Source: Callaeas wilsoni
Taxonomy: Eukaryota > Chordata > Aves > Passeriformes > Callaeidae
Direction: 5' to 3'
Assembly (NCBI GenBank): GCA_013398955.1
Contig: VWPU01014174.1
Span: 1 to 64,000 of the forward strand
DNA length: 64,000 nucleotides
Shown here: positions 34,301-44,780 of the stretch, in pieces
Layout of the letters: the number at the start of each line of letters is the position of its first letter
How positions within the stretch are numbered: the stretch's first letter is position 1
The notes under the pieces: model-generated
The model's input: the letters and a program-made list of their open reading frames with translations, nothing else
The model's database searches: none
What the model was told of the DNA's origin: nothing
Made by a program: the position numbers and the translations under genes

Positions 34301-37300
34301 AGCGGTGTCATTTCAGTCCTCAACTGACATCAGCTTCAGTGGGGCCAAATGACTCAGGAACTGGGCATGTATTTACATTCTGTTTGTATTCTCTCATCGG
34401 CAGGGAAGGTCAGCACTGGCACCAGGGCAGCACAGAAGAGACGGCCTTTGTGCCGCTGCTCGCCTTCGGGGCCAGCTGAGATCGTCTGTTATGGTTATTT
34501 CTCCAGGCTAGCCAGGAAATTGCCTCATGGACAACAGACAGGGCCAGGCTGCTAAGGCTGGATTGAAGGTGCAAACTCTGCGGCTGGTTCCAGCACTGAA
34601 CGGCTCCAAAGGTCTGGGGAAATGCAGCCCTGGGATTCTGATTCAGCACTTCATAAGGCACAGAGGACAAACACTGGTTTGGACCCGCTTGTGAGTGGCT
34701 GTTCCTGTTTGGAGTTGTGCTTTGTCCATCCCAGGGATGTCGCTGCCTAATTCCCAGTGCTCCAGCCTGGAGCAGAGGGGCTGTACCCCGGCTTGCTCAG
34801 AAAATGGTCCCTGATATTCTGGTGTGGCTGCTCACGAGCTGCCCATGGTCACCTCCTGAGTCTTGGGACAGCCTGAAACCAGGGGCTCCCCTTTCTGCTT
34901 CTGCACGAACTCATGGGCAGCACACAGAGCCAGGTAAGCAGAGACATCCCTGAATTCCCACCTTGATCCTGTAGACCTTCTCGATGGCTTGAGGGTGTTT
35001 GCAAGAGGCTGCCAGGGCATACACGGTGTCTGTGGGGACCCCACACACGGCCCCTGTGTTCAGCAGCTCCGCGATGGTCCTCAGGCCACTCGTCAGGTGG
35101 GACTTGGGGCAGACACAGGGCAGGGGGTCTTCCTCGTCCTTCTTGGAGCTCTGGACCTGCCAGGAGCCAGGAGGCAACGAATAAGCAAATATATGGAACA
35201 CAGGGCAGGATTCCATCCACCCAAATGCAGGGATCCACTGTGATCCCTTGGCAGTCCAAGGGCAGGGGCAGCACCTCTAGGGATGCTTCCCCCAAAGCTG
35301 GCGAGGTGAATTCCAATTATCAAAGTCAAAGAGAGCAGCTCAGGGTGGACATTTCAACTGCCAATGCCCAAAATTACGGGAGATGAATCCCACCCACCAC
35401 AGCTTCCTGGAGAAATGGCTGCTCTCCAAAGTGACCTAAGGAAACTGTTCGGGAATCCAAAATCCAGAAGAGGATGGAGTTTGAAGTGCATTCCCATGAA
35501 ATGCTGATTTAATGGAAATGTTTCTCTGCAGCAGGAATTGGAGCTGTCAGATCCATCACCCTGGATGGGGGAATTGCCCTGGTCAGACACACCAGATGGC
35601 AGAACGAGTCTGAAGTTAAGAAAAGATGGGGAATTCTTGCTGTCCAGTCTGGGAAACTTCTTAAACTCCCTGCTCCCAAGGTTATGGCTTTGACACTTCA
35701 GTCTACCAGGAATTCTTAGATTGGAGATGGCTGATTCCACAGGACCATGGAGACAGGCATTTTGGAGCAAGGTAGGAGTCTTGTGAACATCCCTGCCCTT
35801 TGTCCAATGTTATTCCTAAAGGAAGAGAGGTCATTTCCAGCTCACAACTCCCTACAAAACTGCCATGACCAGGACTTCGAACAGCACTAAAGCGTTCAGC
35901 AGAAGGGAAATTCCACGGGAATCTGCACTGAAGGCCCCAGAATATCCACTCTGAGCAAGGAAGGTACACCACCGTGCCAAGCATCTCTTACTGTGAGCAG
36001 AGGAGGTCCCATCACCAGGAGGTCCTTCCCGAACATGCAGTTGGTCAGCGAGGCTGTGGCTCCATAGAAACAGATGACGCTGAGGATGCTCAACATCACA
36101 ACTGGAAAAAAATCCCAGAGTCAGAGGTAGGAAGGGTGATTGAATCCCCATCCCTGGAGGGATTTAACAGTGTGGACGTGGCACTTGGGCACAGGGCTTA
36201 GCAGTGCTGGGGGAATGGTTGGACTCAGTCTTGGAGAGCTTGGATTTCATGATGCTGTGATTCTGTTCTGTGGTGACAAAGTCCTGGTGGAACAGCTCCC
36301 ACTAATCCCCTTGCTAAAGCACTCCATGGAATTAAAACTAAAATTGTCGCTTGCAGCAAAGCCAAAGCTTCAGCAGAACTACAGCCATTGACAGTGGTGG
36401 CATGTTCAGCTCATCCCACGCCTCATGGAACATCCATGGTGAAGCAGAGCTGGCCAGAACCTCCAGAGGTGCTCTGATCCAGCAGTATTGGGTTTATTTG
36501 GAAGCTCAAGGCCCTGGGGATGATAGGAGGAAAGATTTCCTTCTCCAGCCATGCTTGCACACACACCAGACTTCCAGGGAAAGAGGAACGCTCTCTGTTT
36601 GATTTTCCCACACTGAGCTTTCCACACTGCTCCCCAACCCCGGACCCACTCCCTGCACTCTGTGGGTGAAGGTTTAATGTCCAAGTTCCCCTAAAACTCA
36701 CTTTCAAATGGCAAAGGGAGATTCTCCAGTGTAAAGAGCAGAAAACAAATGGTCAAGACCTCCATGGCCAGGGTCAGGCAGAACAGCACCACATTAAAAG
36801 AGGAAGCTGTGGAAAGAAACACAAACAAGAGGGACCCACATCAAGCACGGCCCATAAAATGTCCATGAACCAGCAGAAGAGTTCCTAAATCAACTGAGGC
36901 TTGTTTGATTAAACTGAGCAGCCTCAGCTCTGATTTCCCTGTCCATGGAGGAACAAAGAGGCACTGCCAGGGTCTGTTCAGCCCTCAGGTTCCATGGACA
37001 GGCTGCCAAACCCTTGATCTGCCAGGACACTGTGCTCACATGGAAAACACTTCTCCGGCAGCCAAGCAAGTTCTGATTTACACCAGCTGGGTTGGAGTGT
37101 GGCTGTGGATTGCTGCCAGTGGCCCAGTGCATTGAATACTTTCACCTGATTTGATCCTTTTATTTTCTTTGAAATGTTCTCGCATTCCCTCGGGGCTGTT
37201 TCTCCTAAGCCCAGCTCAGCTTCTGTTACTGGCTGTGGGCAAAACATCCCCGTTCTTGCTTAATCAGAGCGACAGGGAGAGCTGAGCCTCCCTCACTGGT

Positions 37301-40300
37301 GCATCTCCACCACAGAGCAACCACAGGAGGATTCATGATCTGACCCCAAACGCCCCTCAATAAACATCCCACGTGGTTCTGAGACTCACCCAAAACGATT
37401 AAAAAAGCATTGAGCACCAAAAAGGCAACGGAGCCAGCAGTGAATCCCTCGGTGTTCCCCACCCCGATGTCCAGCAAGTGGCCTGAAACAGAAGCAGCAC
37501 ATCGGGTTATGAGCAAACCACGAAGAGCAGCGTGACAGGAGAGCGGCAGGAGAGCGGCAGAGCCTCAGCTGGGATTACTGCAGCTCCTGCTGATGGATGG
37601 TGGCCTCATAAAAACCCTCCCTCATCAACACCCGCTGCTTCTGCCATGCGAAGTATTTGAGGTATTAACCGTGGGACTGGTGACGGTTATCCAAAAAAAG
37701 CTCTGGATTTTACCTCCAGCTTGGACTACTCAGGGCCTGGCTGGACACTTTAGCAGCTCCTGCCACATGTCTGAAGCCACAGCTTTAACTTTCCCCACAG
37801 GTACTTATTTTAAGAGTGCCTGGCATAGAGGCTGCATGAACACTCTGCCCATCTGGAGCAAAATGCAGCTTTTAAAAGCCAGGCTCAGCTTCTGAGAGCT
37901 TCTTTCATGGCTGTGACCAGCTGGGATAAACTTCTCCAGGCTCCCGAAGGAGAAATCCAGAACCTGGAGTCTTCCACTGCATAAAAGCATCTCCTGAGTT
38001 GTTATTCTGAGATAACAGCCCAGAGCCAGCCCTATCTCACAATGTTTCTGCAGGGAAATCTTGGCTTTTATTGAAGACACAACTTGGAGTCCTGGAGCTG
38101 AGAGCACCAAGTGCCTGCAGAAATGACAACCAAGTGCAAACTGGGGTGATTTGCGGATTTTTTCCAAGGAGGAATATCAGTAAACCTGATGTCATTGACT
38201 CTCCTGAAAGAAGGAATTCCACTGAAGAAAGCAATCTGAACTTCCCTGAGAACATCCCTTAAAGCAGGAACCATCCCATGCTTTACCTGCCAGGCGCAGC
38301 CAGGTCCAGGCTGCCCAGAAGGCAGCGTAGCAGAACGGGAGCACAGATCCAAACCTCTTCCCGCCCTGCACCTGGATCCGGCACACGAACAGCTGCCCCA
38401 GGGCTCCCGGGATGAGCACGGAGGGGATGGAGAGCTGCTGTCTGCCCGTGTCACCCACGCTGCCCTGGGCGGCCGCAGCCGCAGCCAGGCCATTGCAGAT
38501 GTAGAACAAAGCGTCTGGCACGGCAGCACTGGTGCCACTGGGAATGTCCTTGGACCTCGAGAGCCAGGTCTGGAGAGCCCCCAGCATGGCCTGGAGAGCC
38601 GAGCTGGACAGGGCCTGGGCACCCACGGGAACCAGAACCTTCTCCCCGATGGAGTTGATGAGGCTGGCGAAGGTGGCGTACAGGGAGAGGGCGGTGCAGA
38701 GGCTGCAGGCGGCCCCCAGGAAGGGCCGGGCACCAGGCAGTGGGATCTGGTGGACGAAGGCAGAGGTGAGGATGATGAAGGAGGCGTTCTGCAGCATCTC
38801 CAGGGTGTCTTTGTGGGTCGACATCAGAAACAGCAGGCAGGCGGTGGCCAGGAAGAACCACGCTCCAAACATTCCCAGCCTGCTGTCCTGAGCCGCGGGC
38901 AGCCCAAGGGAGGTGGTGAGCACAAACTCTTCCCAGGACATCACCAGCCAGAGGAGGCTGTGGACACCAAACTTGGTGGTGTGGTAGCTGTCCCCTCTGA
39001 GGTAGCTGTAGAAGCTGGAGAGCAGCTGGCAGCTGGAGATGATGGATATCCACGCTGCTCCCACACAGAAGGTCTTCATGTACCCAAAGAAGTAAAAGGC
39101 AAATATAAAGGGTGACACAGCGTCACAGATGTTCCCCAGGGCCATCGGCTCCGCGTACTTTGTGTTCTTCTTCTTTTCCTCCCCGAGGGCCTTGGAGGAG
39201 CTTTTCTGTGCCGACCCCAGCAGGAGGACATTGAAGAGGGGGTGCCCAAAGCCAGGCAGGACGTACCTTTGAGTGATGCCCTTGAGGAGCAGAGCCACAG
39301 CCCCGTACAGCCCGCACAGGACAATGCCCAGCTCCAGGACTCCGGACACCACCAGGGCCCAGTCCCCGAAGAGCGCGACCGCCTCGAAGCCCAGGGCCAG
39401 CGCGATGGCCCCGAAGATGAAGGGCATGATGTAGTTGACAGTGGCCGAGCAGAAGGAGAGGATTAAGGAGATGGCAATGTAGGCCACCAGCCCGGCCACG
39501 GCGCTCTGGCTGGCTGAGGGCACAGCTGTGCCGGAGGCTGGGAATTGGCTGGCATTCCCGGAGGGAAGCGTTGTGTTCTCCAGGGAGGGATACGCGGCAG
39601 ACAGGACACGTGTGGCCCCGTAGCTGCTCCACAGAGCAGAGAAGGTGAGGAAGGCCGCGCCTCCAAGGTGGTCATACTTGCGGAAGGCGAGAAATCCGGC
39701 CAGGAGCTGGACAAAGCCTCCAATCAGGATGAGGTGGACACCTGAGGGAGGCAGGAAGGGGTCAGGTGTGAAGCCAAGCACAAAAGGGCTGGAGCTGCAG
39801 GAAGCTCCAGGGCACACCCCGTGGCAGGTCCCACCCTTCCAGTGAGCAGCCCTGTGGCCTCTGCCTGCCCCTCTTCCCACCTTTATGGGAATTTCTGGGG
39901 CCCCTGAACCCCTTGGCTCAGTGCGGTGAGCAGGCCCAGGGACGGTTTGGATCTAGCAGGGAATGGCACATGGAATATTTGGCCCAGTGGCTGGGGAAGG
40001 AGGAACAGCCATCCCTGGGAGCACACAGTCCTGCACAATGGACACAGCCCACATTTCCCCACCATCCCACCAGTGGTGTCCATGGGGATGATCCTCAAAG
40101 AGTTCAGGGGATGTTCAGCCCCACCCACCCCGCCCTGAACAGCAGCACTCACCTGCCAGGACCTGCTCTGCTGCCTGAGGCCCGAGGCTGGTGGCGGCCA
40201 CGGTGAAGTTCTGCAGGCACAGGAGGAAGGCGCTGACCACGTTGCCGAGCAGCCCCAGCACCCCCGGCTCGCTGTAGAAGACGGCGGCGAACCCCTCGGC

Positions 40301-40309
40301 GCTCGCCAT
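31338..40309 (-). CDS. Gene B: triple AceTr-like membrane protein fused to a YrdC/Sua5-like domain, 874 aa
   Basis: Ten exons on the minus strand: 40153-40309 (start at 40309), 38287-39741, 37390-37482, 36702-36806, 35992-36101, 34962-35156, 33619-33781, 32230-32395, 31995-32089 and 31338-31423 (stop TGA at 31340-31338). The total is 2625 bases with consistent phases. Residues about 10-640 hold three AceTr-like repeats. Each repeat's second helix pair is recognisable: GGFVQLLAGFLAFRKYDHLG, SCQLLSSFYSYLRGDSYH and GQLFVCRIQVQGGKRFG. Each repeat closes with a helix before LPG, VPVG or VMG. EPGVLGLLG and EPMALGN recall the family's first-helix NPAPLGL motif. Residues 660-874 are a well-preserved YrdC domain: PTDTVY (681-686), YRIKDR (702-707), YPGGIG, IRVPD (776-780), TSAN (797-800), ASTVV and IVREGCIP. 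The likely role is a membrane-bound carboxylate transporter or sensor coupled to a nucleotide-binding YrdC fold. The activity is unproven. Confidence 0.87.
32735..33175 (-). mobile_element. CR1 LINE 3' end, longest copy, in gene B intron
   Basis: About 440 bases match the CR1 3' end in minus orientation: AATCACAGAATCAGCTGGGT, then AAAGACCTTTGAGATGATCG, then GGGCAGCCCATTCCAATGCC, then TGAGCCTCCTTTGCTCCAGG. It is the best preserved CR1 copy in the window and lies in gene B intron 7, between the exons at 32230-32395 and 33619-33781. Confidence 0.92.
36110..36270 (+). mobile_element. CR1 LINE 3' tail in gene B intron
   Basis: CCATCCCTGGAGGGATTTAA, then GTGGACGTGGCACTTGGGC, then GGGGGAATGGTTGGACTCAG ending ATGCTGTGATTCTG, plus orientation. 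It starts within about 10 bases of the upstream edge of the exon at 35992-36101. Confidence 0.88.
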
Positions 40310-42600
40310 GGCCCTTCCAGACAAAACAGCAGAGTCGGCCCTCGCCCTCACAGCCTCCCCGGCAGCGGCGTCTGCAGCGGGCTCGGGCACCCGGCCAGCC
40401 TTCAGAGCCGTGCCCCTGCCCCGAGCAGGGACAAACTGGTGACAGGCTCAGGTGTTTCCATGTTCCTCCCCGCGCCTCGCTGCAGACAAAGGCTCGATTC
40501 AAAGCACCACTTGAGGTGCCTACTTTCCGCAGCCCTATCCAGAAAAAACACACACAACCTATTTAGGCGACCAGGATTCCTGGCAAAAACATGTTTAGGT
40601 GCCCCAAAGCGCTGCAGGTGGTGGTGATGGTTGCTGTCCCCTCTTCTCCAGGCTGCTGGAGATGGAGAGGCATGAATAGCCCAACACAAACCAACAGACA
40701 TCCAGACGAAACCCACAAGGTATTTTTGAGCCGTTCCAGGACGTTTCTTATCCACTGTTGCAGACAAACAGGGCAGGCACGGTGCACACACACACACAGT
40801 CTCCCTTCCAGATGGAATTTTCCAGCTCCATCCCTTTCTTGAAACCCCAGTGACTAAATAGGCTATTTTCAAACCCTTCATATTTCTCCCATGAACTCGT
40901 CTGTTTGCAGGCAGCCCCCACGTTTCCACTCCTCAGCACTCCTGGGTACCAGGAGCTGAAGTTTTCTCTCTGGAGGGTTTTGTTGGGAAACAAAGATGAA
41001 AATAAAACAGCAATGTTCTTGTTATTTGGATATTTTTAGAATATTTGGTGAGCTAAAAAAGCTGGAAAAGGAGAAGGTGATGTATTCTGTTGTCAGCCAT
41101 TCCAAAGAACCCTTTGGAAAGGGAGGAAAGCTCCGCTATTGTTAGGGGAAGCGAGGAGGAGGGAAGGAGCACCACCCAAAGAAAAATAATATGGGAATAA
41201 TAATGAACCTAAATCCCATGATCACACAAATCCTCAGCACAAATTTACATTTTGCAAACATCAGTACCCTCTGGACTCTCTCGTTCTGCTAAAACCCCTG
41301 TATTTTCCTCTCTCCATTTATTCTAAAGGATGTCACTTCCCCAAAGGAAGAAGGATGAAGGATAAATCGGCTCCTGACAGCTCCAAACTGGTTTGGTAGC
41401 TTTTAGCCTTTCCAAATAAGGAAAGGCTAAAAACTTTAGCTTTTAGCCTTTCCAAATAAGGAAAGGCTAAAAACTTCCCCCAAGCAAAGCTCGGGGAACA
41501 ATCAATTATTCAATTATTTGGTTGTGCTAAAGACTGGAATTTGGGTTCAGAGACAGAGATGCACCAAATCCCAGTTCTGGGGCAGGAATATTCCCTTTTC
41601 CCATCAAGGCAGGCCCCAAGGAACTCTGTGCCCTTGAGCAGAGCTGAGCCTGTGGATTCCACGATTTTGCCTTTTTTTTATGATTTTAAATGACACTTCT
41701 GTATAAAGAAGCAGTTTGGTTTAAATGGTTATGCTTGGAAATGAGCCACAAAATTAAGTTCCTGCAGATGTTTTGCCCTGAAACAGCGCAGGCAGTGGCT
41801 CAAAGGCACGCTCAGAGCCCCTGCTTGGAGTGGGTCCCTGGAGGAGGAGGGTGAGCTGGGATTTGGGAGGGACATGGGAGGGAGATTTGGGCTGGCCAGG
41901 TGACTCCTTGGCTCCCAGCAGCGGTTTTTAATTTGCCAGAGCTCATATTGTTGTTGTTTTCTGCATAACAGGCCTGCAACAAAGAGCTGGGAGTGGGGAG
42001 GGATGGAGAGACTCAACTCACAGGGATGTTTTCCTCTTCTTCCAGTGCAGACATGGGAGAAGGGAGGAAGAGAAACATCAGGACATGCTGTGTCAGGCTA
42101 AGGAGGTGTAAAGGGGAAGGAGTGAGAGGATTCAGCCCAAGATACGGAAAAGGAGGAGGAGGAGGAGGGTTTGGGGTTGGAAGCAGCTGCAGTCGTACCC
42201 TCTGCTCACACCTACCCCACACACACCAACCCAGACTCGCGGTCCCTGCTCTTGGACCAGTTTGCAGCTGGGCATTGTCCCTGCCTCTGTTTCCTGCAAG
42301 GTCAGGACACGTCAAACCATGAAAATCCTCCTGGGGTTGTCTCAGGAGCAGCAGCACCGGAATGCCAAGGGCTGCACTGAGCCTGGAAAAACGAGGCTCA
42401 GCAGGGGAACCCCCAGGCGGCTTTTCTGCTCTGGTTTGGCTCCGGGATAACCCCACCCATGGGTGCTGTCACTGTGAGGAGCCATTTCTCCATGTGCACC
42501 ACAGAACACTGGTGGTGCATCAGGATACCGTGGGATTGTACAGGAGGCAGAGGAGCAGACGGAAAATCCCTCTCTCCCAGGTGGGATTAGCAGCTCTCTG
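40310..42600. other. Upstream region of gene B, gene-free
   Basis: The 100 bases above the gene B start are CpG-rich (GGCGGCGA and GCAGCGGCGTC-type runs at 40280-40400), consistent with a TATA-less promoter. A CA run, (CA)n, sits at 40784-40798. Beyond a duplicated hairpin at 41401-41476 nothing else is recognised. Confidence 0.5.
41401..41476. repeat. Tandemly duplicated perfect hairpin (40-bp period)
   Basis: Two adjacent copies of a palindrome with 13-bp perfect arms, TTTTAGCCTTTCC and GGAAAGGCTAAAA, around an AAATAA loop. They start at 41401 and 41441 and no base differs between them. The identity implies a recent duplication. Confidence 0.9.
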
Positions 42601-42609
42601 CACACCCAG

Positions 42610-43195
42610 GGCACCCGCAGCACAGCCACTGTCCAGGAAAACCGGGATGGAGATGTCCCAGGGCACCAGCAGCACAGCCACTGTCCAGGAAAACCGGGAC
42701 GGAGATGTCCCAGGGCACCAGCAGCACAGCCACTGTCCAGGAAAACCGGGATGGAGATGTCCCAGGGCACCAGCAGCACCAGCAGCACACTGTCCAGGAA
42801 AACCGGGACGGAGATGTCCCAGGGGACCAGCAGCACAGACACTGTCCAGGAAAACCGGGACGGAGATGTCCCAGGGCACCAGCAGCACAGCCACTGTCCA
42901 GGAAAACCGGGACGGAGATGTCCCAGGGCACCAGCAGCACAGCCACTGTCCAGGAAAACCGGGATGGAGATGTCCCAGGGCACCAGCAGCACAGCCACTG
43001 TCCAGGAAAACCGGGATGGAGATGTCCCAGGGCACCAGCGGCACCAGCAGCACACTGTCCAGGAAAACCGGGATGGAGGCGTCCCAGAGCACCAGCAGCA
43101 CCAGCAGCACACTGTCCAGGAAAACCGGGCGGGAGATGTCACAGCGGACCAGCAGCACAGCCACTGTCCAGGAAAACCGGGATGGAGATGTCCCC
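42610..43195. repeat. 52-bp minisatellite, about 11 units
   Basis: Tandem units of CACTGTCCAGGAAAACCGGG then (A/C)TGGAGATGTCCCAGGGCACC then AGCAGCACAGC, with a period of 52. Some units have an added CAGCAC(C) triplet or a GGACCAG variant. Because 52 is not a multiple of three, all three frames on both strands stay open, giving long spurious frames such as 42362-43411 and 42342-43379. It lies between gene B and the ACOD1-like gene. Confidence 0.95.
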
Positions 43196-43199
43196 GTGC

Positions 43200-44460
43200 T
43201 GAGGAGACACTTGGACACCTGGGGTACTGCCAGAGCGCTGCACCTCCCGGAGGGATGGGGCAGCTCGGGACCATCCTTCCCTTGCTCAAATCCCTCTGCA
43301 GTGAGGGTAGAGCCAAAGCCACACCCTCCCTCATCCTGCCCCCTCCACATTTTTTCCTTTCCCTGCTTGCCCCCGACATTCCTCACCCTGGAGGTTGCGG
43401 GAATGCTGTGAGAGGTCCTCTCTCCCTCCTGGCTCCTGTCCCGCGGTGACCTCTGAGCCACATGGGACAGGCTCTGGACACCACTTCCTTCACTCACTGC
43501 TGTCCTCACGACAACTTCCCTTCACCCCCTTCCAGGAAAGGTCATTCCCATCTCATCCCACTCCCATGGGGCTGTTAGGCTTTGCAGGATTCACTCTGTG
43601 CATCCGACAGTCGCTGCCGCTTCCCTGTGATTGATATTAACGGGAATATTCCAGGGCACGGACATTCCGTCCCCAGGAGGCTGGAGCAAGGCTCCCCATG
43701 CCATGGAACACATCTACAAACACCAAACCATTCCATTCTCACTCATCCCCAGGGGCATTTTGCCATTAGTTTTCCATCCCACCTTGTTAGCGATAACAAA
43801 CATTTACAGAGCTCTGAGGAAACACTGCCTCTCTCCAGATAAACATGGAAAGAGAACAAGATTCATTTTGGATAAGCACACAGCAAGATGAACAGTGCAC
43901 AGCCACAACACACAGCTGGATTTCACATCACAGCCCTGCCTCTCCTCTGGTGCAAACCAGCACAGAATTGCCAGGGAGACATTGCTACGACAAACGTCTG
44001 CATGGGAGTTAGTAAAAAATTCAATTTTAAATAAAGGTGTGTCCCACTAGGTTGTTATTCTGCCCAAAATAATAAATGTCCCCAGGTTCCACTGCTGGAC
44101 AAAGCTAAGAGCCATGCATTCCCCCAAAATCCAAACATTGCTTTGGGAATGAAGGCTCCCGATGTTCCCTGGAAGCTCCAGGGTGCACTCCCAGTTCAGT
44201 GACCCAGCAGAGCTGGAGATGGAGAAGGAGACCTGGGAAAGACTCAGCCAAACACCCAAACACTGAAGGTATTCGAGAAAAGCATCCAAGAAAACCACCA
44301 CTGCCTGACTTCTGCCTCTGCAGCCGGGATTTACCTGCTTTGGTGACACTTCGGCTCAATGGGAGGATGCTCTTGTCCCTCTCATTTCCTGGTAAATCCC
44401 ACTTTTATAGTCCTCCTCGGGAGGAGGAGCCTGGTGCCGGTTGCTTCACCCATTGGCACC
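43200..44460. other. Gene-free promoter-distal region between gene B and ACOD1-like gene
   Basis: Nothing recognisable as an exon or known repeat. Several short open frames lack homology or splice context. Confidence 0.4.
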
Positions 44461-44483
44461 TGCAGCATTTTGGAGACAGGAGT

Positions 44484-44492
44484 TTCCTTGAA
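44484..44492 (+). promoter_or_regulatory. Candidate STAT (GAS-type) site upstream of ACOD1-like gene
   Basis: TTCCTTGAA matches TTCN3GAA and lies 189 bases upstream of the TATA box. Mammalian ACOD1 is induced by inflammatory and interferon signals (established knowledge), so a STAT site would make sense. The motif is short and could occur by chance. Confidence 0.25.
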
Positions 44493-44680
44493 CCTTGTCA
44501 GTTATTGTCCGAAATATTTTTTTATTTCCTGAAACGGGGGGGGGTTCCCTTCTGTCCAGTAGAGACAAACCACCCCTCCTCACGGATTCCCCCCACCCTC
44601 TGGCTCCCCAGGGGCTGATGTCATCCCCCTGGAAATTCAGTTGCACAAAAACAGAAAGCAAATTGCCTTTTGGACACAGA

Positions 44681-44686
44681 TATAAA
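44681..44686 (+). promoter_or_regulatory. TATA box of the ACOD1-like gene
   Basis: TATAAA in AGATATAAACCC lies 94 bases before the proposed start codon at 44781 and supports that first exon. Confidence 0.6.
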
Positions 44687-44780
44687 CCCTGCCACCAGCA
44701 CCTTCCAGCCACACACCTCTGCCATCCCTCGCGCCGAGCACACCGAGCTGGGAAAAGCACTGGGAAAAGCAGCCACCAGC

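Noticed and set aside
31338..35156. An independent canonical YRDC gene
   Set aside because: The exon phases run without a break into the upstream membrane exons, no separate start is seen before PTDT, and the same arrangement recurs in gene A.
42610..43195. CRISPR-like array
   Set aside because: The units are directly abutting with no unique spacers, in an avian nuclear genome. It is a minisatellite.
42342..43411. Long open frames on both strands (over 340 residues)
   Set aside because: They come from the 52-bp minisatellite, which lacks stops in all frames. They overlap each other and have no family match.
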